Position numbers and translations under genes: made by a program. DNA of 64,000 nucleotides from Nonlabens ulvanivorans (GTDB taxonomy: Bacteria; Bacteroidota; Bacteroidia; Flavobacteriales; Flavobacteriaceae). The stretch lies in NCBI RefSeq assembly GCF_000755285.1, contig NZ_BBMK01000002.1:186001-250000 (forward strand). The letters run 5' to 3'. Within the stretch, counting starts at the first letter, position 1, and every line of letters starts with the position of its first letter. The notes under the pieces are model-generated. The model ran no database searches. It was not told where the DNA came from and saw nothing but the letters and a program-made list of their open reading frames with translations. Positions 47,816-57,057 of the stretch are shown in pieces.

Positions 47816-49645
47816 TTATTTTTTAAGAAGTCTTTGATGATAACTAACGCCATCGATTTGAATGTGAACCAAATAGAAGCCTGGTTCTAATTCTTGAACA
47901 TTGATCATGCTTAATGGTTCTTTTTTGTCTAAAACTAGTTGTCCTAGTTGATTAAAGATTTTAATAGATTCCATAGGATTTGAGGCCTCTATGAATAATA
48001 AATCTTTAACAGGATTGGGATATAGCGTGAGCTGCAAACTTTCTGCATCAGGAGTAGTTAAAGCTGCGTCTACTTGTGCTTTTATCGTGCTATGTATATT
48101 TTTTAAAAGTAATCGTTCATAAAAAATCTGATGAGCTTCATTTGTAGCGTGAACTCCATCGCCGCTATCATAAGGTAATAAAATTTGATTTCCAGCGGTA
48201 TTTCCTAAACCTGTCCAAAAGTCAACAGCGTTATTTCCAAAAGTGTTGTATGTCTCTGTGACCATTTGTGTTTGTATAGCGACCTGACTTCCGTTTGCTG
48301 AAAAATTACGTGGTTGTGGTGTTGCCACCCATAACGGTATCTGGTTTTGCGATGCCGTTTGAGTAATTAGACTATAATTATGCAATTGGTCTGTGACAGG
48401 ATAATTGCTGGCAGCATCATTAGAAGGTAGATTGATAATGATTCCATGAGCATTAAGATTAACAGCTTTAGTAATGTTTTTATCTACATGAATGGTCTTA
48501 TTAACACCTGCCGGTATTGCAGTTCCAGTAGGTAATATATTATAGGTGACAAATCCACCTTGAGATAAATTAATAACTTCATATCGTGTGTCTAATTGCT
48601 TTAGATAACGACGATATTTCCATACCCAAGCATTATATTGATTAGAAGGTCCACTGCCAGCAGCTGTCGAGGAACCTAAAACAACAATTCTATAAACCGT
48701 TAGATCATTTGGTATAATAGTTACTGGTGCGCTATCTATAACCTGACTACCATGGCTAATTCTGATGACTACATTGTTGGAAGTAATATTAGGCACTATA
48801 AAGTCATAACTAGCATCTGTTGCCGGCACAGTGGCAACAAAGCTAAATGAGTTACCACCATCTGTGGAGTATTGAAGAGTGACTAGATCGACATCTTCAC
48901 TTTTCCATAATAATTGAACTGTTTTACCGACTTCCCATATCGCTGGCTGCACTGGATAAGTGAGTTGTAAGTTTTGTTGAGTAATGAGCTGAGAAATAGG
49001 TGCATTTTCAATCTGTATTTCAAGCGCATTCAGATAATAAAATCCATTACTGTTATTATTGTTTGTGCCAGTAGTTGCTATAATTTCTATTTCGCCATTA
49101 GCATCTGGCTGTATATTATACACAAAACCTCTTTGAGTTGTATTGTTTGATGCATTTACAGTCGTAGTCTGTGTTGTATTACCGGTAATGGTGTATAAGG
49201 TCTCACGATTATCGGTGACATTAATTCTAGAAGCAAATACGGCAAAACTATAATATTTATTGGGGGGGTCGAGTTGACGTAATTTTAAACCGCCAGTAAT
49301 TTGGGTATTCCCGTTAAAAGATCCAGTCGCACCAAAAAAGCTATCTGAGCTAGCAGTTTGTGGTACATTAATTTGATATGAAGGAGTAGTTGTCCCAGAA
49401 GAATTGACATTAAGCCATGCATCGTGTACCTGTAAGTTTATACCTGTAGATATTCCTAGGTTGTTAAAAAGTAATACTCCATTTGAATATCCAGCTTGAT
49501 AACTAGAGGAAATGTTATTGATATACTCGGTGCTAGCTTGACTTTCATTAGTAGAACCAAAATCGATGAATACACGGTCTTGTGCTGCTGTGATCAGCGA
49601 GACTAACGAGCAATATATGAAGATGTATAGAGAGTTTTTAGTCAT
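47816..49645 (-). CDS. Secreted SGNH/GDSL hydrolase with T9SS sorting domain
   Basis: This protein of about 609 residues has a signal peptide (MTKNSLYIFIYCSLVSLITAAQ), a beta-rich N-terminal domain (residues about 25-220), an Ig-like region (QPAIWEVGKTVQLLWKSEDVDLVTLQY), then an SGNH hydrolase: block I VVLGSSTAAGSGPSN, block III/II GIIINLPSNDAASNYP, block V GDGVHATNEAH. A T9SS C-terminal domain (LTLYPNPVKDLLFIEAS ... GFYLVHIQI) follows. It probably deacylates an extracellular polysaccharide. The start ATG at 49645 overlaps the NUDIX stop (ATGACTAA) by 8 bases. At 49262-49268 a G7 run encodes LDPPNKYYS where one Pro is expected. Confidence 0.85.
   Translation of the reverse strand: MTKNSLYIFIYCSLVSLITAAQDRVFIDFGSTNESQASTEYINNISSSYQAGYSNGVLLFNNLGISTGINLQVHDAWLNVNSSGTTTPSYQINVPQTASSDSFFGATGSFNGNTQITGGLKLRQLDPPNKYYSFAVFASRINVTDNRETLYTITGNTTQTTTVNASNNTTQRGFVYNIQPDANGEIEIIATTGTNNNNSNGFYYLNALEIQIENAPISQLITQQNLQLTYPVQPAIWEVGKTVQLLWKSEDVDLVTLQYSTDGGNSFSFVATVPATDASYDFIVPNITSNNVVIRISHGSQVIDSAPVTIIPNDLTVYRIVVLGSSTAAGSGPSNQYNAWVWKYRRYLKQLDTRYEVINLSQGGFVTYNILPTGTAIPAGVNKTIHVDKNITKAVNLNAHGIIINLPSNDAASNYPVTDQLHNYSLITQTASQNQIPLWVATPQPRNFSANGSQVAIQTQMVTETYNTFGNNAVDFWTGLGNTAGNQILLPYDSGDGVHATNEAHQIFYERLLLKNIHSTIKAQVDAALTTPDAESLQLTLYPNPVKDLLFIEASNPMESIKIFNQLGQLVLDKKEPLSMINVQELEPGFYLVHIQIDGVSYHQRLLKK
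49262..49268. other. G7 run adding one Pro in the SGNH hydrolase gene
   Basis: LDPPNKYY is read across G7. G4 would encode LDPNKYY. In-frame. Confidence 0.5.
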
Positions 49646-50297
49646 TTGATAAAGATAAACTTTGTTGTAACATTGTTTTAAATTCTGCAAGCATCATTGC
49701 GGTAGCGCCCCCCCAAACTACTTGATCTTGCAGGCAGTAACATGGTACTGTTATATCAGTAGCGTAACTGGTAGAAAGTGTATGTTGCCTTACATTTCTA
49801 GCGTCCATCAACTCATGTAATGGTACTTCAATAATAGATTTGACTTCACTGGGCTGTGGTGTGAATTGTAATTCCGCTTTCGCGAAAGCGAGAAAAGGAG
49901 CTACCATATAATTGCTAGGAGGAATATAGATAGGAGTGCCTGCAGTGATAATTTCTTGCTGTTCTGGGATAATACCTACTTCTTCATGAGTCTCTCTTAT
50001 AGCGGTAACAGCATCATCTTGATCTTCTTCTTCTTTACGACCACCTGGAAAAGCTATCTGACCACTATGTGCACCTTTAGAAATCATACGTTCAATAAGT
50101 ACAAAATGGGCGATATCATTGATCGGGTAAATTAACATCATAACAGCGGCCTTGCGCGGTTTTTTATTTAAAAGTGACTCGCGTTGCAATTCTTCCAGTC
50201 GTTCTACCGCAGCCATTTTAAGTTGCGCTTCAAAACCTGGTAAAGGCATTTTCTTTATTTTTGAAACCGAATCTTTAAATGCGTTAAATGAAATCAA
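49638..50297 (-). CDS. NUDIX hydrolase (CoA pyrophosphatase-like)
   Basis: This 219-residue protein has the Nudix box GGRKEEEDQDDAVTAIRETHEEVGI, close to the GX5EX7REUXEEXGU consensus. The flanking region (NDIAHFVLIERMISKGAHSGQIAFPGG) is typical of the CoA-diphosphatase branch. The C-terminal segment VVWGGATAMMLAEF has two Gly where family members, as I recall, have one; a C7 run at 49708-49714 explains it. The start is a TTG at 50297, with the divergent PPIase ATG at 50288 overlapping it, so the true start may be further downstream. It also carries a perfect palindrome (49875-49890, LAFAKAEL). Confidence 0.85.
   Translation of the reverse strand: MISFNAFKDSVSKIKKMPLPGFEAQLKMAAVERLEELQRESLLNKKPRKAAVMMLIYPINDIAHFVLIERMISKGAHSGQIAFPGGRKEEEDQDDAVTAIRETHEEVGIIPEQQEIITAGTPIYIPPSNYMVAPFLAFAKAELQFTPQPSEVKSIIEVPLHELMDARNVRQHTLSTSYATDITVPCYCLQDQVVWGGATAMMLAEFKTMLQQSLSLSND
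49708..49714. other. C7 run adding one Gly in the NUDIX gene
   Basis: VWGGATAMM is read; VWGATAMM is expected in this family. In-frame. Confidence 0.55.
49875..49890. repeat. Palindromic repeat copy inside the NUDIX gene
   Basis: Perfect CGCTTTCGCGAAAGCG, in frame as LAFAKAEL. Confidence 0.9.
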
Positions 50298-51028
50298 AAG
50301 GTCTGTTTTTTATATTAGTGATACTCTTTACTTTAAGTTGTAAAGATAGTTCACAAAAAGAAACACCAGTTATCGATAAAGTAGAGGAAACACGTACTAA
50401 AGAACAAATCTTAAAAGAACGTAAGGAAAATGAAATCGCTAAGTTCTATAAACGTACGTTGAATAGAAAAGGTGATACTTTATTACCATACATACCACAA
50501 GACTCTGTAGAGGTGTTTTTTACTAGATATGGCAAAGAACATCCAGAGACCAAAGTGCTTATGACTACTACATATGGCGATATAGAAATGGATTTATTTG
50601 AAGAGACACCTTTATACAGAGCTAGTTTTTTGTTTTTAATTAATAATGGATACTTTGATGAGACTGTGGTGCATCGAGCAGTTATGGGATTTATAGTTCA
50701 GGCTGGAAATAGTGATAATATGATTACTGCTCAAAAAAAGGGTAGTGCGGGAAATTATCAATTACCTATGCATATTTTACCAGATGTAAAGCATGCCTAC
50801 GGAACCTTGAGTAGTGCTAAGTATTGGGAAAACAATCCAGAAAACTGGCATAATCCTTTTGACTTTTTTATCTCCTTACGAGCAACAGAACATCTAGATG
50901 GTGAGCATACTATTTTTGGTCGTGTTACTAAAGGAATGGAAGTTGCAGAGGCGATTTCAAAAGTTGAAACTGATTCAAGAGACTGGCCTAAGAATGATAT
51001 TTATATAGAAATGATAATATTAAAATAA
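50288..51028 (+). CDS. Lipoprotein peptidyl-prolyl cis-trans isomerase (cyclophilin-type)
   Basis: This 246-residue lipoprotein starts MKSKGLFFILVILFTLSC, a lipobox signal. The cyclophilin core runs from residue about 95 (VLMTTTYGDIEMDLFEETPLY) through DETVVHRAVMGFIVQAGN and HILPDVKHAYGTLSSAKYW to HTIFGRVTKGMEVAEAISKV. It catalyses cis-trans proline isomerisation in the periplasm. The residue pattern FxxxVxxxFxxQ(A)G is as in other bacterial cyclophilins. It is divergent from the NUDIX gene, and the two 5' ends overlap. A strong terminator follows at 51049-51089. Confidence 0.9.
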   Translation: MKSKGLFFILVILFTLSCKDSSQKETPVIDKVEETRTKEQILKERKENEIAKFYKRTLNRKGDTLLPYIPQDSVEVFFTRYGKEHPETKVLMTTTYGDIEMDLFEETPLYRASFLFLINNGYFDETVVHRAVMGFIVQAGNSDNMITAQKKGSAGNYQLPMHILPDVKHAYGTLSSAKYWENNPENWHNPFDFFISLRATEHLDGEHTIFGRVTKGMEVAEAISKVETDSRDWPKNDIYIEMIILK

Positions 51029-51048
51029 GCTTAACAATTAATAGTTTT

Positions 51049-51089
51049 AAAAAAGTTTCCTTTTCAATCATTGAAAAGGAAACTTTTTT
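51049..51089. terminator. Bidirectional terminator after PPIase
   Basis: AAAAAAGTTTCCTTTTCAA and its complement TTGAAAAGGAAACTTTTTT form a 19-bp stem with a 3-base loop, between convergent genes. Confidence 0.95.
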
Positions 51090-51113
51090 TAAAATTTAAA
51101 GAAGTGTTTGCAA

Positions 51114-52171
51114 TTAATAACGATAAACAATGGCGTTAATATTCATTCCAGCACCTACACTAGCAAACATAACCACATCACCTTTTTCAACTTTATGTTG
51201 TGGCATTTTACCGCGTACTACAAGATCCATAACAGTAGGTACTGTTGCTACAGAACTATTACCATATTTATGTATGATCATAGGCATGATGTCTTTAGGA
51301 ACATCCATGTCATATAACTTATAAAAACGGTCGACTATAGCTTCATCCATTTTCTCATTTGCCTGGTGAATAAAGATTTTTTTAAGTCTTTAATATCAAC
51401 ACCAGCTTGATCCATTGCGGCTTTCATACCTTCAGGTACTTTAGATAGTGCAAAGTTATAAATACGACGTCCATACATTTTAATGTATTTAGTCTTGTCT
51501 TGTAAGTCTTTATTATAAGAAGTCTCATTAAAAATAAAGAAAGCTTCTTCTTCTGTATAAGTGGCTGTTGCCTGACCTAGTATACCATGTTCATCACTAC
51601 TAGGTTCTAAAACTACAGCACCAGCGCCGTCAGAATAAATCATAGAGTCACGATCATGAGGATCTACCACTCGAGATAATGCTTCTGCACCAATTACTAA
51701 TACTTTTTTTGCAAGACCTGATTTTATAAAAGAGTCTGCTTGAGTAACTCCTAGAATCCATCCTGGACAACCAAAAAGAACATCGTATGCAACACAGGCT
51801 GCATTTTTAATACCCAATTTATTTTTTACCCGACTAGCTAGACTAGGAACCATATCACTAGAGCTTCCGTCAGCTTTAACGTCGCCATAGTTATGAGCAA
51901 CAATAATAAAATCTAATGTTTCTGGATCACATTTAGCATCATCAATGGCTTTTTGTGCTGCAAAAGTTGCTATGTCACTGGTCACTAGTTTGTCGTCCAT
52001 GTAACGACGTTCTTCAATACCTGTAATTGCTACAAATTTTTCAATAATAGTAGCATTATCACTACCGAAGGAACTTCCATCATTATTTAAGAACTCATGA
52101 TTCATGAATTCTTCATTTTTTCTTACCACATCAGGTATATGACTACCTACTCCTGTAATTTTTGCTCTCAT
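51114..52171 (-). CDS. 3-oxoacyl-ACP synthase III family protein (apparent frameshift)
   Basis: This protein of about 352 residues belongs to the KAS III family. The active-site Cys lies in VLFGCPGWILG (about residue 125). The His is in KIFIHQANEKMDE, visible only after the frame is repaired, and the Asn in GNSSVATVPTVMD near the C-terminus. The frame breaks near 51375-51383 in an A/T run; adding one base joins the parts. The start at 52171 (MRAKITGVGSHIPD) is preferred over 52231. It starts fatty-acid or related chains. The neighbouring terminator at 52345-52384 belongs to gcvP. Confidence 0.85.
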
Positions 52172-52344
52172 GTTCATCAACTTGTAAGGACAAAAAAGTG
52201 ATAAATGCGATGTTTTCCTAATAATCGACAACTTAATATATAGAACTTTTCTGTTGTTTAAGAATTTGCTACGTTTACAACGATTTCGTTGCGAATAATA
52301 TAATGCACTGCATAGTAAATAACTGTTTAATTACTGTATTAATA

Positions 52345-52384
52345 AAAAGGCCAAATTAACTGCTAGTCAATTAGGCCTTTTTTT
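52345..52384. terminator. Terminator downstream of gcvP
   Basis: AAAAAGGCCAAATT and AATTAGGCCTTTTT form a near-perfect 14-bp stem with an 11-base loop. On the minus strand the A-run gives a U-tract. Confidence 0.85.
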
Positions 52385-52408
52385 ACTAAAATATATAACA
52401 ATTAAATG

Positions 52409-55245
52409 CTACATATACTCTTCCATAGGAGCACAAGTACACATTAAATTACGGTCTCCATAAGCATCATCTGCACGACGCACGGTAGGCCAGAATTTAT
52501 TATCACTTACGTAAGGTAAAGGATAAGCGGCTTGACTTCTTGAGTATGGGAAATCCCACTCGTCAGCGTGATCATTTGCATGGTGTGAGGACTGTTCTTT
52601 AATAAGTTATTAGGCTCATCTTCAGTACAGGTTGCTATTTCTTTTCTAATAGAAATCATAGCGTCACAAAAACGATCCATTTCTTCTTTAGATTCAGACT
52701 CAGTAGGCTCAATCATCATCGTTCCATTTACCGGGAACGATACAGTAGGAGCGTGGAAGCCGTAATCCATCAAACGTTTTGCGATATCAACTACCTCAAT
52801 TCCGTTTTCTTTAAATGGACGACAGTCTATAATCATCTCATGTGCTGCTCGACCTTTCTCGCCAGTATAAAGACATTCATAACTACCTTTTAAACGTTCT
52901 TTGATATAATTTGCATTTACTATTGCATACTCAGTAGAACGTTTTAAGCCATCGGCTCCTAACATACAGATATAACCATATGAGATTAAACAAACCGATG
53001 CACTACCATATGGTGCTGCACTGATAGGAGTAATCGCTTGATCACCACCTGTAGGGATGATAGGATTACTAGGTAAAAACGGTACCAATTGTGGAGCCAC
53101 ACATATAGGTCCTACTCCAGGTCCACCACCACCATGTGGGATAGCAAATGTCTTGTGTAGGTTTAAGTGACAAACGTCTGCACCTATGTTTCCAGGATTA
53201 GTTAATCCTACTTGTGCATTCATATTTGCACCGTCCATATAACCTGTCCACCATTCTCATGGATGATACCTGTTATTTCTTTAATGGCACTTTCATATAC
53301 ACCATGTGTAGATGGATAAGTCACCATTAAAGCACTTAAATTATCTTTATATTGAAGAGCTTTTTCACGTAAATCATCTACATCGATGTTTCCATTTTCT
53401 AGCGCTTTAGTCACCACAACTTTCATACCTGCCATCACCGCACTTGCAGGATTAGTACCATGTGCACTAGATGGAATCAAGCATATGTCTCTATGGTGAT
53501 CTCCACGACTGTGGTGATAAGCTCGTATAGCCATTAACCCAGCAAATTCACCTTGTGCACCAGAATTAGGTTGTAAAGAAGTACCTGCAAAACCAGTAGC
53601 TTCATTTAATTGAAGTTCTAATTTCTTCAACATTTCTTGATAACCTTGAGCTTGGTCTATTGGTGCAAATGGGTGAATGTTTCCCCATTGCGGATTTGAA
53701 AGTGGTAACATTTCTGCAGCGGCGTTCAATTTCATCGTACAAGAGCCTAGCGCAATCATAGAGTGATTTAATGCTAGATCTTTACGCTCTAATTTTTTAA
53801 TATAACGCATTAATTCTGTCTCAGAATGATAAGAATTAAATACCTCATAGGTCATGAAATCTGTTTGACGTCCTGTTCCTAAGTGAGTGCTTTCTAATAA
53901 ATTGGTAATAGGAGAGAAGTCTTTATTTACCGCTTTCGCGAAAGCAGAAACAACATCATTCAAGTCTGTCAAAGAAGTAGTTTCATTTAAAGAAACTTGA
54001 ACTGTTTCAGCATCTGGATAATAGAAATTGATTTCTAAAGCCAAAGCCTCTTTTTTAACAGCCTCAGCATCTACTTTAAAACTTAAAGTATCAAAGAAGT
54101 TTTCGTTAGTTTGATAAATTCCTAATTTTTCAATTGCGTCTGCAAGAGTAGCTGTTTGTGAGTGTAATTTATTTGCGATAAATTTCAAACCACGTGGACC
54201 ATGGTAAACACCATACATACCAGCCATTACTGCTAGTAGTACTTGTGCGGTACAAATGTTTGAAGTTGCTTTATCTCTCTTAATGTGCTGCTCGCGTGTT
54301 TGTAACGCCATACGCAGTGCACGTTTTCCATCAGTGTCTTTTGTAACACCTATGATACGACCTGGGATTTGTCTTTTAAATTCTTCGCGTGTAGCAAAGT
54401 AAGCCGCGTGAGGTCCACCATAACCTAGTGGTATTCCAAAACGTTGCGTTGTTCCCACAACCACATCTGCGCCCCCAATGTCCCGGAGCTTCTAGTAATA
54501 CTAATGAAAGAATATCTGCAGATACTGCTATACGGATATTATTTTCTTGACACTTTTTTGCAAAAGCAGTATAATCCACGACATTACCACTAGCACCTGG
54601 ATATTGTAAAAGAATAGCATAATAGCCATCATTCATATCCATTTCTTGCGGATTACCTTCAACTAACTCAATCCCTAGTGGAATAGCACGAGTCTTTAAT
54701 AACTCTTTAGTTTGTGGTAAGGAGTCTTGATCTACAAAGAATTTTACAACCTTGTCTTTTTTCTGAGCTCTTTCTCTTACTGAAAATAGTAATGTCATTG
54801 CTTCTGCAGCTGCGGTAGACTCATCTAGTAAAGATGCGTTTGCTAGCTCCATACCAGTAAGATCAGTGATCATGGTCTGGAAGTTTAATAAAGCTTCTAG
54901 ACGACCTTGAGCAATCTCTGCCTGATAAGGCGTGTAGGCAGTATACCATCCTGGATTTTCCAAAATATTTCTTTGGATCACTGCTGGAGTTATAGGCGCG
55001 TTATAGCCTAGACCTATATAAGATCTAAATTGCTTATTCTTATCACCTAATTTTTTTATATGAGATAAAAACTCATATTCACTCATGGCAGGATCTAACT
55101 GTAAGTCCTGTTGAAGGCGTATGTTTTCTGGAACGGTTTCATAAACTAGTTGGTCAATAGATTCAACACCTATAGTTTCTAGCATGGAGGCAAGGTCTGC
55201 CTTGCGAGGTCCGATATGTCTTAGGGCAAAACGATCTGTATTCAT
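52409..55245 (-). CDS. gcvP: Glycine dehydrogenase (decarboxylating), P protein (three apparent frameshifts)
   Basis: This protein of about 945 residues is the PLP-dependent P protein of the glycine cleavage system. Motifs: [17 protein letters not shown] start, [32 protein letters not shown], and the PLP-Lys region [21 protein letters not shown] near residue 710. It breaks in three places: one extra base in the C5 run at 54472-54476, one missing T near 53235-53242 ([12 protein letters not shown]) and one missing base near 52579-52585 ([24 protein letters not shown]). Once repaired it continues to a stop at 52409 ([10 protein letters not shown]). The -7 box is at 55275-55282. Confidence 0.95.
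53931..53946. repeat. Palindromic repeat copy inside gcvP
   Basis: CGCTTTCGCGAAAGCA, one edge mismatch, in frame as SAFAKAVN. Confidence 0.8.
54472..54476. other. C5 run causing apparent +1 frameshift in gcvP
   Basis: C4 gives EAPGHWGADVVVG, the conserved gcvP stretch. C5 shifts the frame. Confidence 0.7.
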
Positions 55246-55274
55246 AGTACTTATATGGTCTATTTGAGATAGTG

Positions 55275-55282
55275 CAAAAGTA
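55275..55282 (-). promoter_or_regulatory. Bacteroidota -7 box for gcvP
   Basis: TACTTTTG on the minus strand fits TAnnTTTG, about 30 bases before the start. A TTG about 23 bases further up could be the -33 element. Confidence 0.5.
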
Positions 55283-55378
55283 GTCGTTTAAGACTTTTAA
55301 ACTAACAAGCGTTCGCAAGAAATGGATGTATTTTTCAACCTTTTTAACCTAGTTATTAACTATGCGCTGTAAATTTGA

Positions 55379-56234
55379 ATGATGAGGTTATTGAAAATAA
55401 TTCTGGACTTTTATATAAGAAGTAGTTTACACGTGGCGATTTGCTTTGTGGCTTTGGCTATTGTTTATAATAACGTCTATGAATTATATGTTCCTTTTGG
55501 ATATTATGTCTTTTTATTTTGTTCTGCCATTGCAGGATATAACTTAATTAAATATGGTTTTATATGGCTCAAAAAGCCACTAGTATTTAACATCACTTAT
55601 AAGTTGTTATCACTTATGGCAACAATAGTTGCTTTAGCAATTTTAATAAAACTAGAAATAAGTAGTTATGCGTTGATTTTATTAATGATGATTACAGCAA
55701 TCAACTTACTATATGTTTTACCTATTTGGAAAGGTCATGGATTAAGGTACAGCCCGTTTTTTAAACTATTTTCTGTTTCAATTGTTTGGGCTATTTTAAT
55801 TATTGCCGTACCTCAATTCTTATATTATGAAACTATTCCTGCTGCACACCTGATTAACGACTACAGATTGATTTTAGACCCTAATGAATATATCGAGCTG
55901 CATACTCTAAAAATTTTCATTTTAGTAATAGCGCTTTGTATACCTTTTGAAATTAGAGACTTAAAATATGATGAGGAACAACTACAGACATTGCCCCCAA
56001 GTACTAGGAGTTCAAGTATCTAAATATATTGGGTTGTGTTTATGTGCACTTTATCTCTTATTGCTGTTCTTTCATAATTTAAAAATTGAAGATTTTCCAT
56101 ACAGCGAGATTATTATGGTTGCTATAACTGGAGTAGCCATCTGGTTTTCAGATAAATTTAAATCAGATCATTATGCAAGTTTATTTGTAGAAGCTATACC
56201 ATTATTATGGTTAACCATGCATTGCATTTTATAG
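55379..56234 (+). CDS. Multi-pass membrane protein, UbiA-like (apparent frameshift)
   Basis: This protein of about 284 residues is not firmly recognised. It has about eight hydrophobic segments (VAICFVALAIVYNNVYELYVPF, YVFLFCSAIAGYNLIKYGF and others) with a UbiA-prenyltransferase-like feel, but the Asp-rich motifs of that family are not clear. The frame breaks at the C5 run at 55994-55998. Read as four, it joins QLQTLPQVLGVQVSKYIGLCLCALYLL. It lies convergent to the operon at 56237-59115. Confidence 0.6.
55994..55998. other. C5 run causing apparent +1 frameshift in membrane protein
   Basis: C4 joins LPQVLGVQVSKY to one open frame. Confidence 0.6.
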
Positions 56235-56236
56235 CT

Positions 56237-56482
56237 TTACTTCTTCATTGCGTCTTTAAGCTTTTGCTTAATAGAATTTTTTTGAGATTTGGATAGTTTA
56301 ACCCAACTTAGACCATTAATAGTTCTAGAAAACAAACGTGACTTTTTATCAAAACTTCTACATCCCAGACAATGTCCATGATGCAATTTTTGCCTAAACT
56401 TTTCTTTAGGAGAAAGATCATTATATTGATCTCTAGTGCTTAAAATACTCGCCTCGTCACAGGAGATAAAAATTCTACTCAT
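56237..56482 (-). CDS. Small Cys/His protein downstream of a sigma factor
   Basis: This 81-residue protein starts MSRIFISCDEASILSTRDQYND and holds HHGHCLGCRSF (about residues 34-44), a His-x3-Cys-x2-Cys arrangement reminiscent of zinc anti-sigma factors. It has no membrane segment. It starts 4 bases after the stop of the sigma factor gene, which strengthens the idea that it is an anti-sigma partner. Neither the zinc ligand set nor the binding of sigma can be proven from the sequence. Confidence 0.6.
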   Translation of the reverse strand: MSRIFISCDEASILSTRDQYNDLSPKEKFRQKLHHGHCLGCRSFDKKSRLFSRTINGLSWVKLSKSQKNSIKQKLKDAMKK

Positions 56483-56486
56483 TTTG

Positions 56487-57050
56487 TTAACCCTTCTTAT
56501 ACCATTTGCTATTCAAGCAATCCATCAACTGCACACGCGCACGGTGAATGATTACCCATAGATTGGACGCTGTGATATCATGTTCCTTACAGATAGTTTC
56601 GGTATCCAACTTATCAATGGTCTTTTGAACAAATATAGTAGCATATCTCTCAGGTAAAGCAGCAATACATTCATTTAACGCCACGCCCAATTCCTTTTGT
56701 TCGATTTCATCCTCAATATTTGGATTGCGCAGGTCTCTAACTTGTTCTTCCATCCAGTCGCCATTCTGATCACCACTGTCTAGGTAACTCATACGCACTT
56801 CGGCCTGACCTTTTTTTGAATTAGACTTACGATAGTGATCTATTATTTTGCGCTTGAGGATAGAGATTAACCAAGTACGTTCTGTAGATTGTCCTTTAAA
56901 TCGATGAGCACTTTTTAAACCTGCCAGAAATGTCTCAGACACCAAGTCTTGAGCCATAATAGAATCATTTACTCTAGAAATGGTAAAGTTGAACAGGTAG
57001 TCACCATAGCGGTCTACCCATTTTTCAGGTATCAGTTTTACTTCTGGCAT
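56487..57050 (-). CDS. RNA polymerase sigma factor, ECF type
   Basis: This 187-residue protein has region 2 (YLFNFTISRVNDSIMAQDLVSETFLAGLKSAHRF, with a TERTWLISILKRKIIDHYRK recognition helix) and region 4 (ALNECIAALPERYATIFVQKTIDKLDTETICKEHDITASNLWVIIHRARVQLMDCL). It fits the ECF sigma family. It starts 7 bases after the M3 peptidase stop and is followed 4 bases later by the Cys/His protein, forming a three-gene operon. The genes it turns on are unknown. Confidence 0.85.
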   Translation of the reverse strand: MPEVKLIPEKWVDRYGDYLFNFTISRVNDSIMAQDLVSETFLAGLKSAHRFKGQSTERTWLISILKRKIIDHYRKSNSKKGQAEVRMSYLDSGDQNGDWMEEQVRDLRNPNIEDEIEQKELGVALNECIAALPERYATIFVQKTIDKLDTETICKEHDITASNLWVIIHRARVQLMDCLNSKWYKKG

Positions 57051-57057
57051 CGTTTAT

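Noticed and set aside
52409..55245. Programmed frameshifting in gcvP
   Set aside because: Three shifts of mixed direction at unrelated spots, and no slippery-site plus structure context, fit sequence errors far better than programmed recoding.
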